The notes: generated from the letters alone by a model not told the origin. Shown: positions 52,115 through 63,271, counted from the stretch's first letter. The stretch: 64,000 nucleotides of DNA from Spiroplasma phoeniceum P40 (GCF_003339775.1 NZ_CP031088.1:682001-746000); one strand, 5' to 3'. Made by a program: numbers and translations.

Positions 52115-52143
52115 TTTACACTTTTTTATCTATTTGATATAAT
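52115..52143 (+). promoter_or_regulatory. promoter for rpsT
   Basis: TTTACA (52115-52120) and TATAAT (52138-52143) with a 17-bp spacer, 35 bp ahead of the rpsT ATG. This is the clearest sigma-A promoter in the window. Confidence 0.85.
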
Positions 52144-52178
52144 TCGTTTGTGTATTAAAAGTCGAAAGGAGAGCAAAA

Positions 52179-52430
52179 ATGGCTAATATTAAATCACAAA
52201 TTAAAAGAGTTAAAACAAATTCAAAAGCTAATTTAGAAAATAAATCTTTTAAATCATCAGTAAAAACAGCAATCAAAAAAGCAGAAATCGCTATTAACGT
52301 ACAAGAAGCAAACGCATCACAATTAGTTAATACTGCAATTAGTTTAGTTGACAAAGCAGTTACTAAAGGAATTTATCATGCTAATAAAGCTGCTCGTGTT
52401 AAAAGCAGATTAATGCTTAAAACACATTAA
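52179..52430 (+). CDS. rpsT: 30S ribosomal protein S20
   Basis: Predicted 83 residues, normal length. MANIKSQIKRVKTNSKANLE at the start, a helical lysine-rich body, and KGIYHANKAARVKSRLMLK at the end, all typical of S20, which binds 16S rRNA early in assembly. Ribosome-binding site GAAAGGAGAG. It has its own promoter and terminator and is the only plus-strand gene between 51 and 62 kb. Confidence 0.96.
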   Translation: MANIKSQIKRVKTNSKANLENKSFKSSVKTAIKKAEIAINVQEANASQLVNTAISLVDKAVTKGIYHANKAARVKSRLMLKTH

Positions 52431-52472
52431 TTTCAAAATCCTTTTCAACAAAGACAGTAAATATTAAAAAAA

Positions 52473-52505
52473 TAAAAAAAATCATAATTAATATGATTTT
52501 TTTTA
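52473..52505. terminator. bidirectional terminator between rpsT and the membrane-protein gene
   Basis: Stem AAAATCATA / TATGATTTT (52478-52486 with 52492-52500), A-run before and T-run after, 5-nt loop. Confidence 0.85.
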
Positions 52506-53993
52506 TTTATCTTTTGATTTATTATAATCATCTTTTTCAAAAACATTATCATCCTTAAACTCATCATCAAATAATGTTGGATCCATTTCATATTTTTGTC
52601 CATTCATCATTGCAGTAACTGCTTTTTGGTATTCTGTATTGGCACGAATTAATTTATTACGGTCTGTTTTAGGAACTAAAACTGCTAAAATAATAACCAT
52701 AATTCCCGCAAGAAGACCAGCAATCATTGAAATAATTGTAAAAATATGTAATACTTGGTAAGTTGTGCTATTATAAACTTCTCTTACTAAACTATTAATT
52801 GTCATAGTTAAATCTGAATCTGGTAATAATAATCATTCTGTTATTTCTAATTGTGGGTCGTTTTTAATAATATAGCCATTATTAGGTACCGATATACTAT
52901 TAAAATATTTCTCAACAACATTTGGTAATAATACTTGAATTAATGACAATGAAGAATAAAAAAGAATAATGATTGATAATACAACTGGTCAGAATCTAAC
53001 AACATAATTATCCCGTTTAAAACGCTTTTTCACTAATAATTCATAACCCAAGAAAATTCCTGGCAAAATCGATAAAATTCCTGAGAAAGTTTGCAATCCG
53101 GCGGACTGCATTAATAAAAATTTATATTTTGAACCAAAACTAAATACTTCACTAAAATTATTGTTAGCATTATGTAAAGCACTATCAGCACCACCACCAA
53201 TAATAACAATTGCACTAGTTCGTGGGATTGTATAAACAATTACTTTTGTGTCTAAATAGATATTTAAATAGGAATTTAAAAATCACAATAAAATTAACAA
53301 AGCAGAAGCTAAAATAACAAAACCAGCAACAATTTTCTTTAAAATTGACATATACTTTGGTTTTGAAGTATAAAAATAAAACCGTGGGTCTAAGCGTGGA
53401 TGAATTGGCATATTTGCCATTTGCTGCATCATTTGTGATATATCAAATTTACTTGAATCACTAAAGTCCGGGCTAATGCCACCCATTGGCTCTCCTATGC
53501 CTCCAATTCCCCTTGCTGGCCCTACTTCCGGTTGTGATTCGTCTGCCCCTTCTTCATTAGCTTTAACTTTTAACTTCTCACGAGCATTATCAATTGCTTT
53601 TTCATCAGTAAAATCAGCTGTGGCATCAATTAACTCATTAGTGACGATGTTTTCTCTGGTAATATAATTTTTTTCAACACCAAAATTTGAAACAATATAT
53701 TTCACAAAAGCAACATATTCTTCATCTAACATATTAAAAGTAGCCCCGTCAACCTTTTCAATTGTTTCTGATTCATTAGTAATATCAGCCAAAACTTGAG
53801 CAAATGAAAGAGTAAATTTATTATCATTTAAATTTGCATTAAATTCTTTTTCTAATGTTAATAAATTACAAATTTGTTGAATTACTAATTTTTTAAAGTT
53901 CTGGTTAACTATTACTTGTGCCTTAATATTATCATCGTTAAAGATATTATATAATGTATAAACTATATGGGCATATAATTTATTTTCTTTCAT
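52503..53993 (-). CDS. unknown membrane protein with large N-terminal cytoplasmic domain
   Basis: Predicted 496 residues. The first 190 or so are hydrophilic (MKENKLYAHIVYTLYNIFND onward) and end in a Gly/Pro/Met-rich low-complexity linker (GPARGIGGIGEPMGG, then MMQQMANMPIHPRLDPR). Then come about five membrane segments: IVAGFVILASALLILLWF, a further group around IIILFYSSLSLIQVLL, and IISMIAGLLAGIMVIILAVL near the end. The C-terminal tail is acidic (DDEFKDDNVFEKDD). No family recognised. UGA-Trp at 53283 and two or three other sites. It follows holA by 35 bp on the same strand. Confidence 0.65.
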
Positions 53994-54028
53994 TTATTTA
54001 TGTCCCTCATCTCTCTTTTTGTAATAAT

Positions 54029-54994
54029 TTAATTTATATCAAATAATTTAATTAAATACAAATCACTACTAATTTCTTTTCTTATTATACCTTTTTTTAT
54101 ATTATAATCAATTCAAAATAATTCTTGAATAATATTATTTGCTTTATTAATACTGAAATTATGCATATGCTCTGAAATTTTTTTTACTCGAAACGGATGA
54201 ATTTGTAAAATTTCTGCAATTTGTGAGGGTGTTTTTTTTAAAGCAGATAAAACAATAATATCTCTTGTAAAAATAATACTATTGGTAATTAATGCTAATA
54301 AAGCAATACTATTTAAACCGCGTTCTTGTAAATAATGATAATTTATTAAAAAACTATTCAAATCATTTTTTAATAAATCATCAACTAATTTAAAAATATT
54401 GGTATCTAAATACTTTGTCATATTATTTTCAATTAATTCCATCGTAATATTTGAATTTATTAATAATAATTTTTCTAATTCATTTTTAATAATATATAAA
54501 TTATTTGGCAAATATTCAACAATCTTAGGAATTAAATTTTGTTTAATCGCCCCATTATGCTTTGTAATATAATCATCAATAAACTTAATTAATTCATTAT
54601 ATGATAAATTTGTTGCTTTTAAAACACTAGTTAACGCTAACATTTGTTTAGTTATTTTTAAACGATTACTAAGTTTATTGACTGGACAAATAAAAATAAT
54701 AAAAGTACTCGGATTTGGAGCTGCTAAATATTCCATTAAACTTGTTAAATAAATTTTATTGTCTATTTTTGTATTAATCTTTTCTTCTGTAAGAAAATAA
54801 CTATCATTAACTATTATTATTCTTTTTTCTGAAAACATTGGAATTGTGTTGGCATCATTCAGAATAGATAATAGGGGGTCTTCTAAGTAATTATATTCTT
54901 GTAAATCATACTCATTATAAGGATTAATTTTTTTTAAAATCTTATTTTTTTGCATTTTAATTAAAAAAGCATCTTCTCCATATATTAAAAACAT
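54029..54994 (-). CDS. holA: DNA polymerase III delta subunit
   Basis: Predicted 321 residues. HolA opens the sliding clamp as part of the clamp loader. MFLIYGEDAFLIKMQKNKIL at the start matches the conserved 'lyGed.flI' opening. The middle has ANTIPMFSEKRIIIVNDSYF, and the C-terminal helical domain has IALLALITNSIIFTRDIIVL and QIAEILQIHPFRVKKISEH. UGA-Trp at 54113, so the true stop is TAA at 54029. Downstream of comEC, as in Bacillus (comEC-holA-rpsT neighbourhood), which supports the call. Confidence 0.9.
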
Positions 54995-55094
54995 CTTTTA
55001 AAGCTCCTTTAGAATGTTCTAAAACTTATGACAAAGTAATATTATCATATAAAGTAAAAAATAAATTAAGGATTTAAAATAATTTAATTGCTGT

Positions 55095-56400
55095 TTATGC
55101 TGACATAATATTAAATTGAAGATTTCTTCTACCATTTGTAAAATAAATTTGACACCTAATTGTTTTTAAATTTTCAACAACAATTGGCGCCGGATAATTT
55201 TGGCGTTTTGTTTTTTCACCAGAGATTAAGCAAACCTTTGGTGTTATTTTTTGTAAAAATGCTAAGCTTGAACTAGTTTCTGAACCATGATGCGGAACTT
55301 GTAACAGAGTGATTGGAGATAATTTTTCTCGTAATAAATTTATTTCAATTTTTTTACTAATATCACCTGTTAATAAAATTTGATATTGACTTATTTTAAC
55401 CAAAAGAACTAAACTATTATTATTTTCATCTTTATCATTAATTGTTTTATGTAAGACAGTAAATCCTAATCCACCAAATTGAAATGTTTTCAATTTTGTA
55501 TCATTTTGAATTACTTGTTTAACATTAAAATATTTTTTTACAGTTGGTAAATTATTCTTATGATCATCATGTTGATGTGAAACAAAAATAGCATCAATTC
55601 AATTAATACCTGCTCATTTTAAATAATTACTAACTAATTGTTTTGAACGACCATAGCCAACACCAACATCATATAAAACTATTTTTAAAGTACGCTTGTC
55701 TTGAAAAACAATTGTTTGACCGTTACCAACATTTAACATTGTCATTGAATAATGAATACTAGTAAAATATGATTGCAAACTATAACAAATTATTCATAGA
55801 ATGCAAAATATTCTAAATATTTTGTTTCCAAACACACTTTTATTCATTCCTAATAAAAGAATATAATAAAAGAAATCACAAAGGGACATAACCAATATTT
55901 CATATTAAATTAATTTTATTTAAAATCACCATATAATTAATTAAAAATAAGTAAAAATATTTATAAATAAAATAACATGATGGTATAAAAACAATTAGTT
56001 AAAGAGAATAAATAAATTAATGATAAGATTGGTAACAATAATAAATTAAATAAAATAGTAGAAAAATTTAATTGATAATTAAAATATAGCATTCATCCAA
56101 GTATAAAAATAAATACCATTAAGTTATAATATAGCAATTTCTGTCAAAAATAATAATGTTTTGTTTTTAAATTTAAGTTTAAAAATAATTATGTTATTGT
56201 AAAACTATATCAAAACCCACTTCCTAAAAAACTATATGGAAAAAATAATAATATTAATAAAATACTTAAATTTCATTTTTGCTTTGCTATTAATTTATAG
56301 TCTCAAAAGTGAACATTAAATAGTGATAACGATAACAAGACAATTGCTTTTACACTAGTAAAAGAAAAATTTAATAAATATAAATAAAAAAAAATAAGAA
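55095..56400 (-). pseudogene. comEC: comEC remnant: decayed channel domain plus an open metallo-beta-lactamase domain
   Basis: ComEC forms the DNA-uptake channel of competent cells. From 55847 to 55095 one frame is open (250 codons, from MNKSVFGNKIFRIFCIL) and encodes the ComEC metallo-hydrolase domain: MTMLNVGNGQTIVFQ, FVSHQHDDHKNNL, ITLLQVPHHGSETSS and KVCLISGEKTKR. Upstream to about 56400, the competence-domain membrane segments are recognisable (SFTSVKAIVLLSLSLFNVHF) but broken by several TAA codons, and the N-terminal part is missing where a transposase fragment begins. The position beside holA fits comEC. Whether the open MBL part is still made is unknown. Confidence 0.75.
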
Positions 56401-56860
56401 TAAGTAAATTAAAAAATAATATATATTATACCACAGACATTTTAAAGATTACAAGAAAATAACAAAAATAATAAAAATATTTATTTATAATTATAAAAAT
56501 ATCATAAAATAAATAAATAAAAAATATAAAATTAAACAAACTAAAAATTAGTTTAAATACAAAAACTTAATAATTTAAAATTATTTAATTAAACTATTCA
56601 AAAAGTTAAATGGTGTCTGAAAATTTAAAGACTTATGAACTCTTTCAAAATTATAAAAATAATAATAATCATTTAATTTATTATGTAAACTAACAACATT
56701 TAATATTTTTTCTTCAAATACAAATAATTTAGTATAATTTTGATGAAATCTTTCAATATTACCTTTTGACTGCGGAGAACGAACCGGTGTTGTCTGATGA
56801 AAAATATTTTTATATCAAACATTTTAGTATAATATTGTTTACGATATGCTTGTAAATATG
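56400..56860 (-). mobile_element. plectrovirus 3'-end fragment (transposase tail and adjoining AT-rich DNA)
   Basis: The reverse complement resembles 33150-33660, that is, the end of the provirus transposase and its downstream sequence. It sits between the comEC remnant and another gene fragment, marking an old insertion. Confidence 0.75.
56581..56825 (-). pseudogene. 3' fragment of the plectrovirus DDE transposase
   Basis: HQTTPVRSPQSKGNIERFHQ, then KLNDYYYFYNFERVHKSLNF to FLNSLIK, about 80 residues closely matching the end of the transposase at 32308-33396. It includes the third catalytic Glu but lacks the first two Asp. Two codons near the end are deleted relative to the provirus copy. 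Confidence 0.85.
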
Positions 56861-56868
56861 CTTTTTTT

Positions 56869-57198
56869 CTAAGTCTTTTGTTTTTTTATTAATGATTGGG
56901 TTTTATTTTCTTCACTATCTGAGGCATCACCAAAAGGACTAGAAAAATTACATGCTATATATACTTGTTCAATAATTGATTTTTGGTCTTGTGTATATGT
57001 TTCTAAAGTTGGTGTACCTTGTACTACTTGTAAAGATTGAGATAATTGACCATCAACAGCTGATTGACCTGATTGAATAAAAATATTATCAAATATATTT
57101 TGTAATACTTTTTTATTACCTTTATTATAAGCAGTCATTAAATCATCATCTAATTGACCATATCAATTACTCCGAATAAAATTGTAAACATAAAATAC
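56869..57198 (-). pseudogene. unidentified gene fragment
   Basis: An open frame of about 110 codons (GVFYVYNFIRSNWYGQLDDD, then MTAYNKGNKKVLQNIF, ending ENKTQSLIKKQKT) without a convincing start; a TAG closes the frame upstream near 57208. UGA-Trp once. It is acidic, glutamine-rich (QSGQSAVDGQLSQSLQVVQG) and not recognised. It may be the C-terminal part of a surface or secreted protein cut by the plectrovirus insertion. Two AAAGTAGGGG copies lie just upstream. Confidence 0.45.
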
Positions 57199-57300
57199 CC
57201 CTACTTTCTAATTGTTCTCCCCTACTTTCAAATTACTATATAATCATCTTATTTTTTATTTTCCTTTTGTTAATTAAAATTTAATGTTAAAAAATAATTA

Positions 57301-59901
57301 TTAGTTTTTCCCAGCAATTAAAATATTATATTTATTTAATACATAACCATCTAAATCAGTTATTTCAAATGTTCTATCGGACATTTCTGGTTGAGCAACA
57401 TACATTCCCTTCTCATTAAGTTTCGCTACAGGAACATAATCACGTTGATAATTAATTATTGCGCCAAATTCTGGATCATGACCATTACGATAATAATTAT
57501 AATTATTTTCATAATCCATTACTTGTTGATATGGTGAAGTATAATTAGCTTCTTCTGTTAATGCTGATGAATTTTGAATAATAAAATTCATAAATTTATA
57601 AGCTAACTCCTGATTTCTAGCATTTTTTGATAAAACCATATTATCACTTCAAATGTTAGTTCCTTCAACTGTTTCTGGTGTTCAGGCCGTTGTTGCTCGT
57701 GGGCGGGTAATAATTAATTTTGTTCCCTTCGCTTCTTCATGACTCTTTGCAAATAATGTATCCGCATAAATTGCATCCCCATTATACATAAAAGCAAAAT
57801 CAAAATGTCCATCACCAACTGCATTGATTAACTCATCATTCATTAAGGTAACATTATTATGTTTTAACAATGTTGCTAATTCGTTGTAACCATGATCAAC
57901 TTCCATTTGCGTTGTTGGTACTGGTTTGAAATAATTTTTTTCAGTAGTTAACATAAATAAATTTCGTGGATCATTATTAATTAAAACTCGTTTATTTGCT
58001 GCGGTTGCTTGTCATAAAATATCTCATGAAATGCCATTTGAGATAATCTTATTATTTTCAACATCATTAAGTTTAATTTGAACGCGATTTATACTAGGTT
58101 CTCACTCTGCACGTTGATAACCAAATTTTCCTTGAGCTGTTGTTGGTAAATTTTGATTTGCTTTAGCAAATATCTCATCTAAAAATTTTAAGTTACTTTC
58201 TGTTGGATTAATCACAAGTGATACTTCTCCTCAAAAATAAGGTAAACTATAATTAACAATTGAATTAACAATTGTTTTTTGAGTAGCATCTTTCAGTTTA
58301 TTTTTATTTAAAACATTTAATAATCCATCAACTAATGATGCCGCATAATTTTTATCAAAACATTTTGCTGTTGTTGGATCCAAAGTAGAAGGAACAATAC
58401 AATTTTGATAAAATTCTGGATTTGTTTTTTGTACTGTTGCTACATCAACATTTAAATCATTAAAATATTCATTCCCAACTGTTCGTTCTTTGACATCTTG
58501 TCCATGATAATTTGGATTAGGTTTAATAATGTTGAAATTTTTATCAACATCATTTAATTTTTGATAATCAATTTCTTCTAAACGTCCTTCTTGCGCTAAC
58601 TTATTAACCATATATTCACTTGGAACCATCACGTCATAATGTGTCGTATATAATTTGTTATACAATGTTTCATTACTATCATAAACACTATATTTAACTT
58701 TTACATTATATTTTTTTTCAAACTTACTAATTAAATCTGAAGTAATATATTCACCTCAATTTGCTACTGCTAAATCATAAATATTATTTTTAATATAAAC
58801 TGCTGTTAGCAAAGCAATTGAGCCAACTGAAATTGTTATTAACAATAATGACTTTCAACTTTTTGCCAATCAACGAAATTTTTTTCGTGATATTTTATTA
58901 ATATTTTCTTTTGTTTCTTGTCTTTCAATAAAAGTTTGTTTTTTATTCTTAATTCATAAAACACTTTTATCATATTTTTTTTCTAGTTTAATAATTTTTC
59001 AACGTAATTGTTCTTTTTGTTTTTCATTATTAATTTTTTTATTATTTAATTTATGATAAAGAAAAGCTAATTTCTTTTCATATCGCATAATATCTTTATC
59101 TTTATAAGTTCCTTTTAACATTTCTCGGCGAAATTTATTATAATTAATTTTATAAACATTTCATCCATTTCATCCAATAATAATAACTCCAATAATTGCA
59201 ATACAAATCGTACCAAAAGCATTAATAAAAGGTTTAATTCTTTTCATTGTATAAATAAAAGTTGCAACATTGACATCGTCACCACCAGTAAAATAAGAGA
59301 TAATAAAGTCATCAAAACTCATTGCAAAGGCAATTGCTGCAGCTGCAATAATTGCTGGTTTTAAAATTGGTAAAATAATTTTTCGCAAAGTTTGTGAGGG
59401 CTTTGCACCTAAATCTAATGAAGCTTCAATTAATTTTGGATCAACTTTCCGTAAACGTGGTAATACTGTAATAATTACATATGGAACATCAAATGAAATA
59501 TGTGCTAAAACTAATGTTAACATTCCAAAATTTGCTCCTAAAGCAATAAATAACATCATCAACGAAACAGCTGTAATAATATCAGCATTAATTAATGGAA
59601 TATTAGTAATTGATAATGTCATTTTTTGTGTAACTCGCCGTGCTCAACTTAATCCAATCGCAGCTAAAGTGCCAATAATAACCGATACAACAGTTGCAAT
59701 TACTGCTGTAAAAACTGACACAATAATACTTTGTAAAAAAAATTGCTCACTAGCAAGTTGTTTATACCAACGATCAGAAAAACCATTAAAAATACTCATA
59801 CTTTCACCACTATTAAATGAAAATAAAATTAAAATCATAATTGGAATATAAATGAATAACATAATTAATGCCATATAAGATGATTTAAAAAACTTTTTCA
59901 T
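57301..59901 (-). CDS. potCD: fused spermidine/putrescine ABC permease and substrate-binding protein (PotC-PotD)
   Basis: Predicted 866 residues. The N-terminal 260 or so are PotC-like: a cytoplasmic start ([15 protein letters not shown]), six membrane segments and the EAA loop IEASLDLGAKPSQTLRKIIL. A lysine-rich linker (residues about 265-340) and one more membrane segment (KSLLLITISVGSIALLTAVY) connect to a periplasmic-binding-protein-like PotD domain: LAVANWGEYITSDLISKFEK, PSEYMVNKLAQEG, and DNMVLSKNARNQELAYKFMN. Mollicutes keep this fusion because they have no periplasm. Start ATG 59901 follows AAAGGGG. It overlaps potB by 17 bp. Confidence 0.92.
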
Positions 59902-60856
59902 TGCGACGCCCCTTTCTTGTTTCAAAATATTTTGATAATGAATTTGATAGCACAATAATTAAAAAAACAATAAGGGCTAAGACAACTGAGATTGCTGCGC
60001 CAATTCCAAAGTTTTCTCCTTTAAAGAAATATGCTTCAATTACATCAACAATTAAATTAATACGACCATTCCCCATAAATTTAACAATAATTAACGAAGT
60101 TGCTGCTTGCACTAATAATAATGTTCCACCTGAAATAATACCTGGGATTGATTGACGAAAAATAACTTTTCAAAATGTTTTAAAACCATTTGCTCCCAAA
60201 TCTTTTGAAGCTTCAATTAATGAAGTATCAATTTTATCTAAACTATTATAAATTGGTAAAATTACAAATGGTAAAAATGCATACACCATTCCAATAACAA
60301 CCGAAATTGGGGTTCCAAGTAAACTTGGAACAATAATATTAAACATTGTTTGTAATCCAATAATTTTTAGTAACATATTAATTCAAATTGGTAAGATTAC
60401 TAAAATTCAAATATTTTTTGACAATAGTTTTGATTTACAAAATGCCATCACATAAGCAACTGGATAAGCAATCACAATTGCAATTAAGGCGGCAATTAAT
60501 GAATATCCTAAAGCTAAGAATAGTGCAATAACAAATTTTTGCTCTGAAAAAAAAGTTACAAAATTATTATAATTAATTTCAAAAACTAAACTATTTCCCG
60601 TTGGTTGAATAAACGAATATAATAAAATAATTAATAATGGTACAACAATTAATAAAATCATAATAATAAGGTGTGGCCATAAAATTTGATTGAACCCTCT
60701 TTTAAACCATTTGTTTTGTTTTGCATGATAAGAAATATTTAAATATTTTGTTCGACATCAAGCAGCAAAATGTTGACTAATTGATTTAATTTTACTACCT
60801 TGTTTTTTAAATCATCCTTTACCTTTTTTTGGTGGTTTATTTTTGTTTTCCATCAT
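59885..60856 (-). CDS. potB: spermidine/putrescine ABC transporter permease PotB
   Basis: Predicted 323 residues with six membrane segments after a 60-residue basic N-terminus ([20 protein letters not shown]). EAA motif: [34 protein letters not shown] and [20 protein letters not shown] lie before it. Start ATG 60856 follows AAGGAG at 6 nt. UGA-Trp at 60407, 60170 and 60116 and in the N-terminus. It pairs with PotC to form the channel. It sits between potA and potCD. Confidence 0.93.
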
Positions 60857-60865
60857 TCTTGCTCC

Positions 60866-61918
60866 TTAATCATCAATCTCTTTCCACATAACATGAATAT
60901 CTTCAACATTTCATGAAATATCAACTTGATCACCTTCTTCAACTCTATCTGTTGAATGAATTAAATATTTTCGTTCTTTACATTTAACAATAATTTCCCA
61001 ATGAACTCCTTTAAAATTAACTCTTTTAACTGTTCCTGTAAAAAATCCTTTCCCAACTGGAACAATTTCAATATCTTCAGGACGAATAATAATATCAATT
61101 TGTTCTTCATTTTCACCAAATCCACGGTCAACACAAACAATTTTTTTGCCATCAATTGCTACTAAATTATCTTTAATAAAAATTGCATTTGAAATAATAT
61201 TTGAGTCACCAATAAATTGTGCTGTTCATAAATTCTCTGGTTCATTATAAATTTCCGCTGGTGTTCCAACCTGTTGAATTGCTCCATCATTCATTACAAT
61301 AATACGATCAGACAATGTTAATGCTTCTTCTTGATCATGCGTTACTAAAATAAAAGTAATTCCAATTTCTCCTTGCAAAGTTTTTAATTCTGCTTGCATT
61401 TTTTTTCGTAACTTAACATCTAATGCAGCCATTGGTTCATCTAATAACAAAACCTTTGGCTTATTAATTAATGCTCGTGCTAATGCAACGCGCTGGCGTT
61501 GACCACCCGATAATTGTTCAACTGATTTATCTTCAAAACCTTCTAATCCTACTAATTGTAAAAATTTCTTTACTTCAGTTTCAATAACATCATACTTATT
61601 GCGTTTAACTTTTAAACCATAAGCAATATTATCAAAAACAGTTAAATGCGGAAATAAAGCATAATTTTGAAAAACAGTATTAACTTCTCGTTTATGAACT
61701 GGCGTTTTTAAATAGTCCTTTCCTAAAAATAATAATTCCCCACTATTAGGTTGTTCAAATCCAGCAATAATTCTTAATGTTGTTGTTTTTCCACATCCTG
61801 ATGGTCCTAGTAATGTGACAAATTCTCCTTCTTTAATGTTTAAGTTAATTCCTTTCAAAACTACTTTTCCTTCATATTGTTTTGAAATGTTTCTTAACTC
61901 TAAAATATTTGTTTCCAA
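60866..61918 (-). CDS. potA: spermidine/putrescine ABC transporter ATPase PotA
   Basis: Predicted 350 residues. Walker [20 protein letters not shown]-loop [15 protein letters not shown], signature [15 protein letters not shown], Walker [12 protein letters not shown] and H-loop [15 protein letters not shown]. After about residue 235 a C-terminal OB-type (TOBE) domain follows: [15 protein letters not shown], then [17 protein letters not shown]. The start is TTG 61918 with AAGGAG 8 nt ahead. UGA-Trp at 61226, so an apparent stop there is not real. It powers polyamine import with PotB and PotCD. Confidence 0.95.
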
Positions 61919-61942
61919 TGCTCCTGCTCCTTTTCTAATCTT

Positions 61943-62476
61943 TTAAAATATTGGTGGTGTTGAAATTCATAATACCTCAACAATTTCATTTGTTTCATTT
62001 TTTAAATAGTGTTGATTATTACCATATAAATAAAAACTATCACGAGTATGTGCTGTTTGTACTTTTTGCCCAGAATAAACTAACACTGTTCCTTTCAAAA
62101 CATAACCAAAAATCTGACCCTCAAATGGTAATATCCGTTCTGATTTTCCTTGCTGCTTAATTTGAATTAAAATTGGTTCTAATTCATTTACTTGCGCATT
62201 AGGAACTAATCATTCAATTCGATAATCATTTTGTTCAACTTCATAATGTTCTTCTGCTGCATAAACAAATTTTCTATTTTTTTCTTGTTTAAAAAAATCT
62301 GCTAAGTTGGTGCCTAAAACTTCTAAAATACTTTCTAGTGTTGCAATACTTGGAGAAGAAATATCGCGTTCAAGTTGACTAATAAAGCCTTTCGTTAATT
62401 CACAACGATTTGCTAATTCTTCAATTGTTAAATTATTTTTTTGACGTAATAGTTTAATCTTCTCTCCTAGTAACAT
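61943..62476 (-). CDS. XRE-family regulator with C-terminal cupin (likely pot operon regulator)
   Basis: Predicted 177 residues. The N-terminal helix-turn-helix (KIKLLRQKNNLTIEELANRC, then LTKGFISQLERDISSPSIAT) is XRE-type. The C-terminal half (ILPFEGQIFGYVLKGTVLVY, then RDSFYLYGNNQHYLKNETNE) is a cupin-like ligand-binding barrel. This two-domain plan is that of PuuR-type polyamine regulators. It is first in the pot operon, 24 bp before potA. ATG 62476 is chosen: AAGGAGGG is 6 nt ahead, while the TTG at 62482 is too near it. A perfect palindrome lies just upstream. Confidence 0.88.
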
Positions 62477-62500
62477 AGACAACCCTCCTTTGGTAATTTT

Positions 62501-62517
62501 GTTTAGTTATACTAAAC
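62501..62517. promoter_or_regulatory. palindromic operator candidate for the XRE/cupin regulator
   Basis: GTTTAG-TTATA-CTAAAC, a perfect 6-bp inverted repeat with 5-bp centre, 25 bp upstream of the regulator's ATG and overlapping a TATAAC sequence on the minus strand that could serve as -10. Autoregulation of the pot operon is inferred. Confidence 0.55.
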
Positions 62518-62620
62518 TTTTTTTTTAAATTACGACAACATTAATTATAAAAAAAACAAAAAAAATATCAATAGTTTTGATGATATTTTTTATTTTGCAT
62601 TTTGTAATCGAAGTGCAAAA

Positions 62621-62644
62621 AATCAACTCCTTTATGAGTTGATT
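62621..62644. terminator. hairpin in plectrovirus fragment B
   Basis: 9-bp stem AATCAACTC / GAGTTGATT with 6-nt loop, A-run before and T-run after, same as at 35253-35278. Confidence 0.75.
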
Positions 62645-62649
62645 TTTTA

Positions 62650-62724
62650 ATGGAAAGAAAACATTATTTTATTTTGCGGTCCTTAGTAATTAAGTATGGA
62701 AAAGAATTGTTATTAATACTGTAA
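62650..62724 (+). pseudogene. frameshifted copy of the small plectrovirus protein
   Basis: MERKHYFILRSLVIKYGKEL and then a changed frame ending at TAA, 24 residues. Compared with 35135-35248, one base is missing after KYGK, so the NVINT..NKI part is out of frame. Confidence 0.65.
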
Positions 62725-62871
62725 ATAAAATAGTAATTAATAATGTAAAAGAAAATGAATAAATTATCCGCGTAATTTATTAGCGGTAATTTATTCAATA
62801 ATGTTTATTTTGAGCGTAGCGAACACGCAGAGCGTGACGCGATATTTAAAAATTTTGAAAGGAGATATATT

Positions 62872-63021
62872 ATGCCAACTTGATTAACGACAATATTTAG
62901 TGTTGTTATTATATTAGGGATTTTTGCTTGAATTGGTTTATCAATTTATCAAAAAATTAAACAAATTCGAGGAAAGAAAAAAGAAAAAAAAGAAATTGAA
63001 AAAAAGGAGAGTAATAAATAA
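62872..63021 (+). CDS. copy of the 49-residue phage membrane protein
   Basis: [20 protein letters not shown] then GLSIYQKIKQIRGKKKEKKE, differing from the provirus copy at 25994 by about one residue (EIEKK for EIERK). The reading frame and ribosome-binding site (AAAGGAGAT) are intact, but its partner coat gene is dead, so it is probably a relic. Confidence 0.65.
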
Positions 63022-63271
63022 TGTTAGGTATGTATTTAACAACGGCGGTTAATTTTTTAACAGCATCTACACCTAAAACTATGACTGAGGGTATGACTGG
63101 TATTTAAACTGGTTTATCTAGTGCATTATGAAAAATTAAAGAAGTTATAACAAATATTTTACCTGAGATAATGGTTTTTTTCTGTGATGCGTGAATTATT
63201 TTAATTCCGTTTGCATTTTTTTGATTATTAAAGTATTAAAATTTTTCCGTGTTATGGTTAAAGGGTTTTAG
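63021..63271 (+). pseudogene. broken plectrovirus coat-protein gene
   Basis: MLGMYLTTAVNFLTASTPKT then TGI followed by TAA where the provirus has a UGA-Trp. A further stop lies near FWLLKY. The remaining sequence matches the coat protein at 26143-26394, ending KGF and TAG. Confidence 0.85.
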
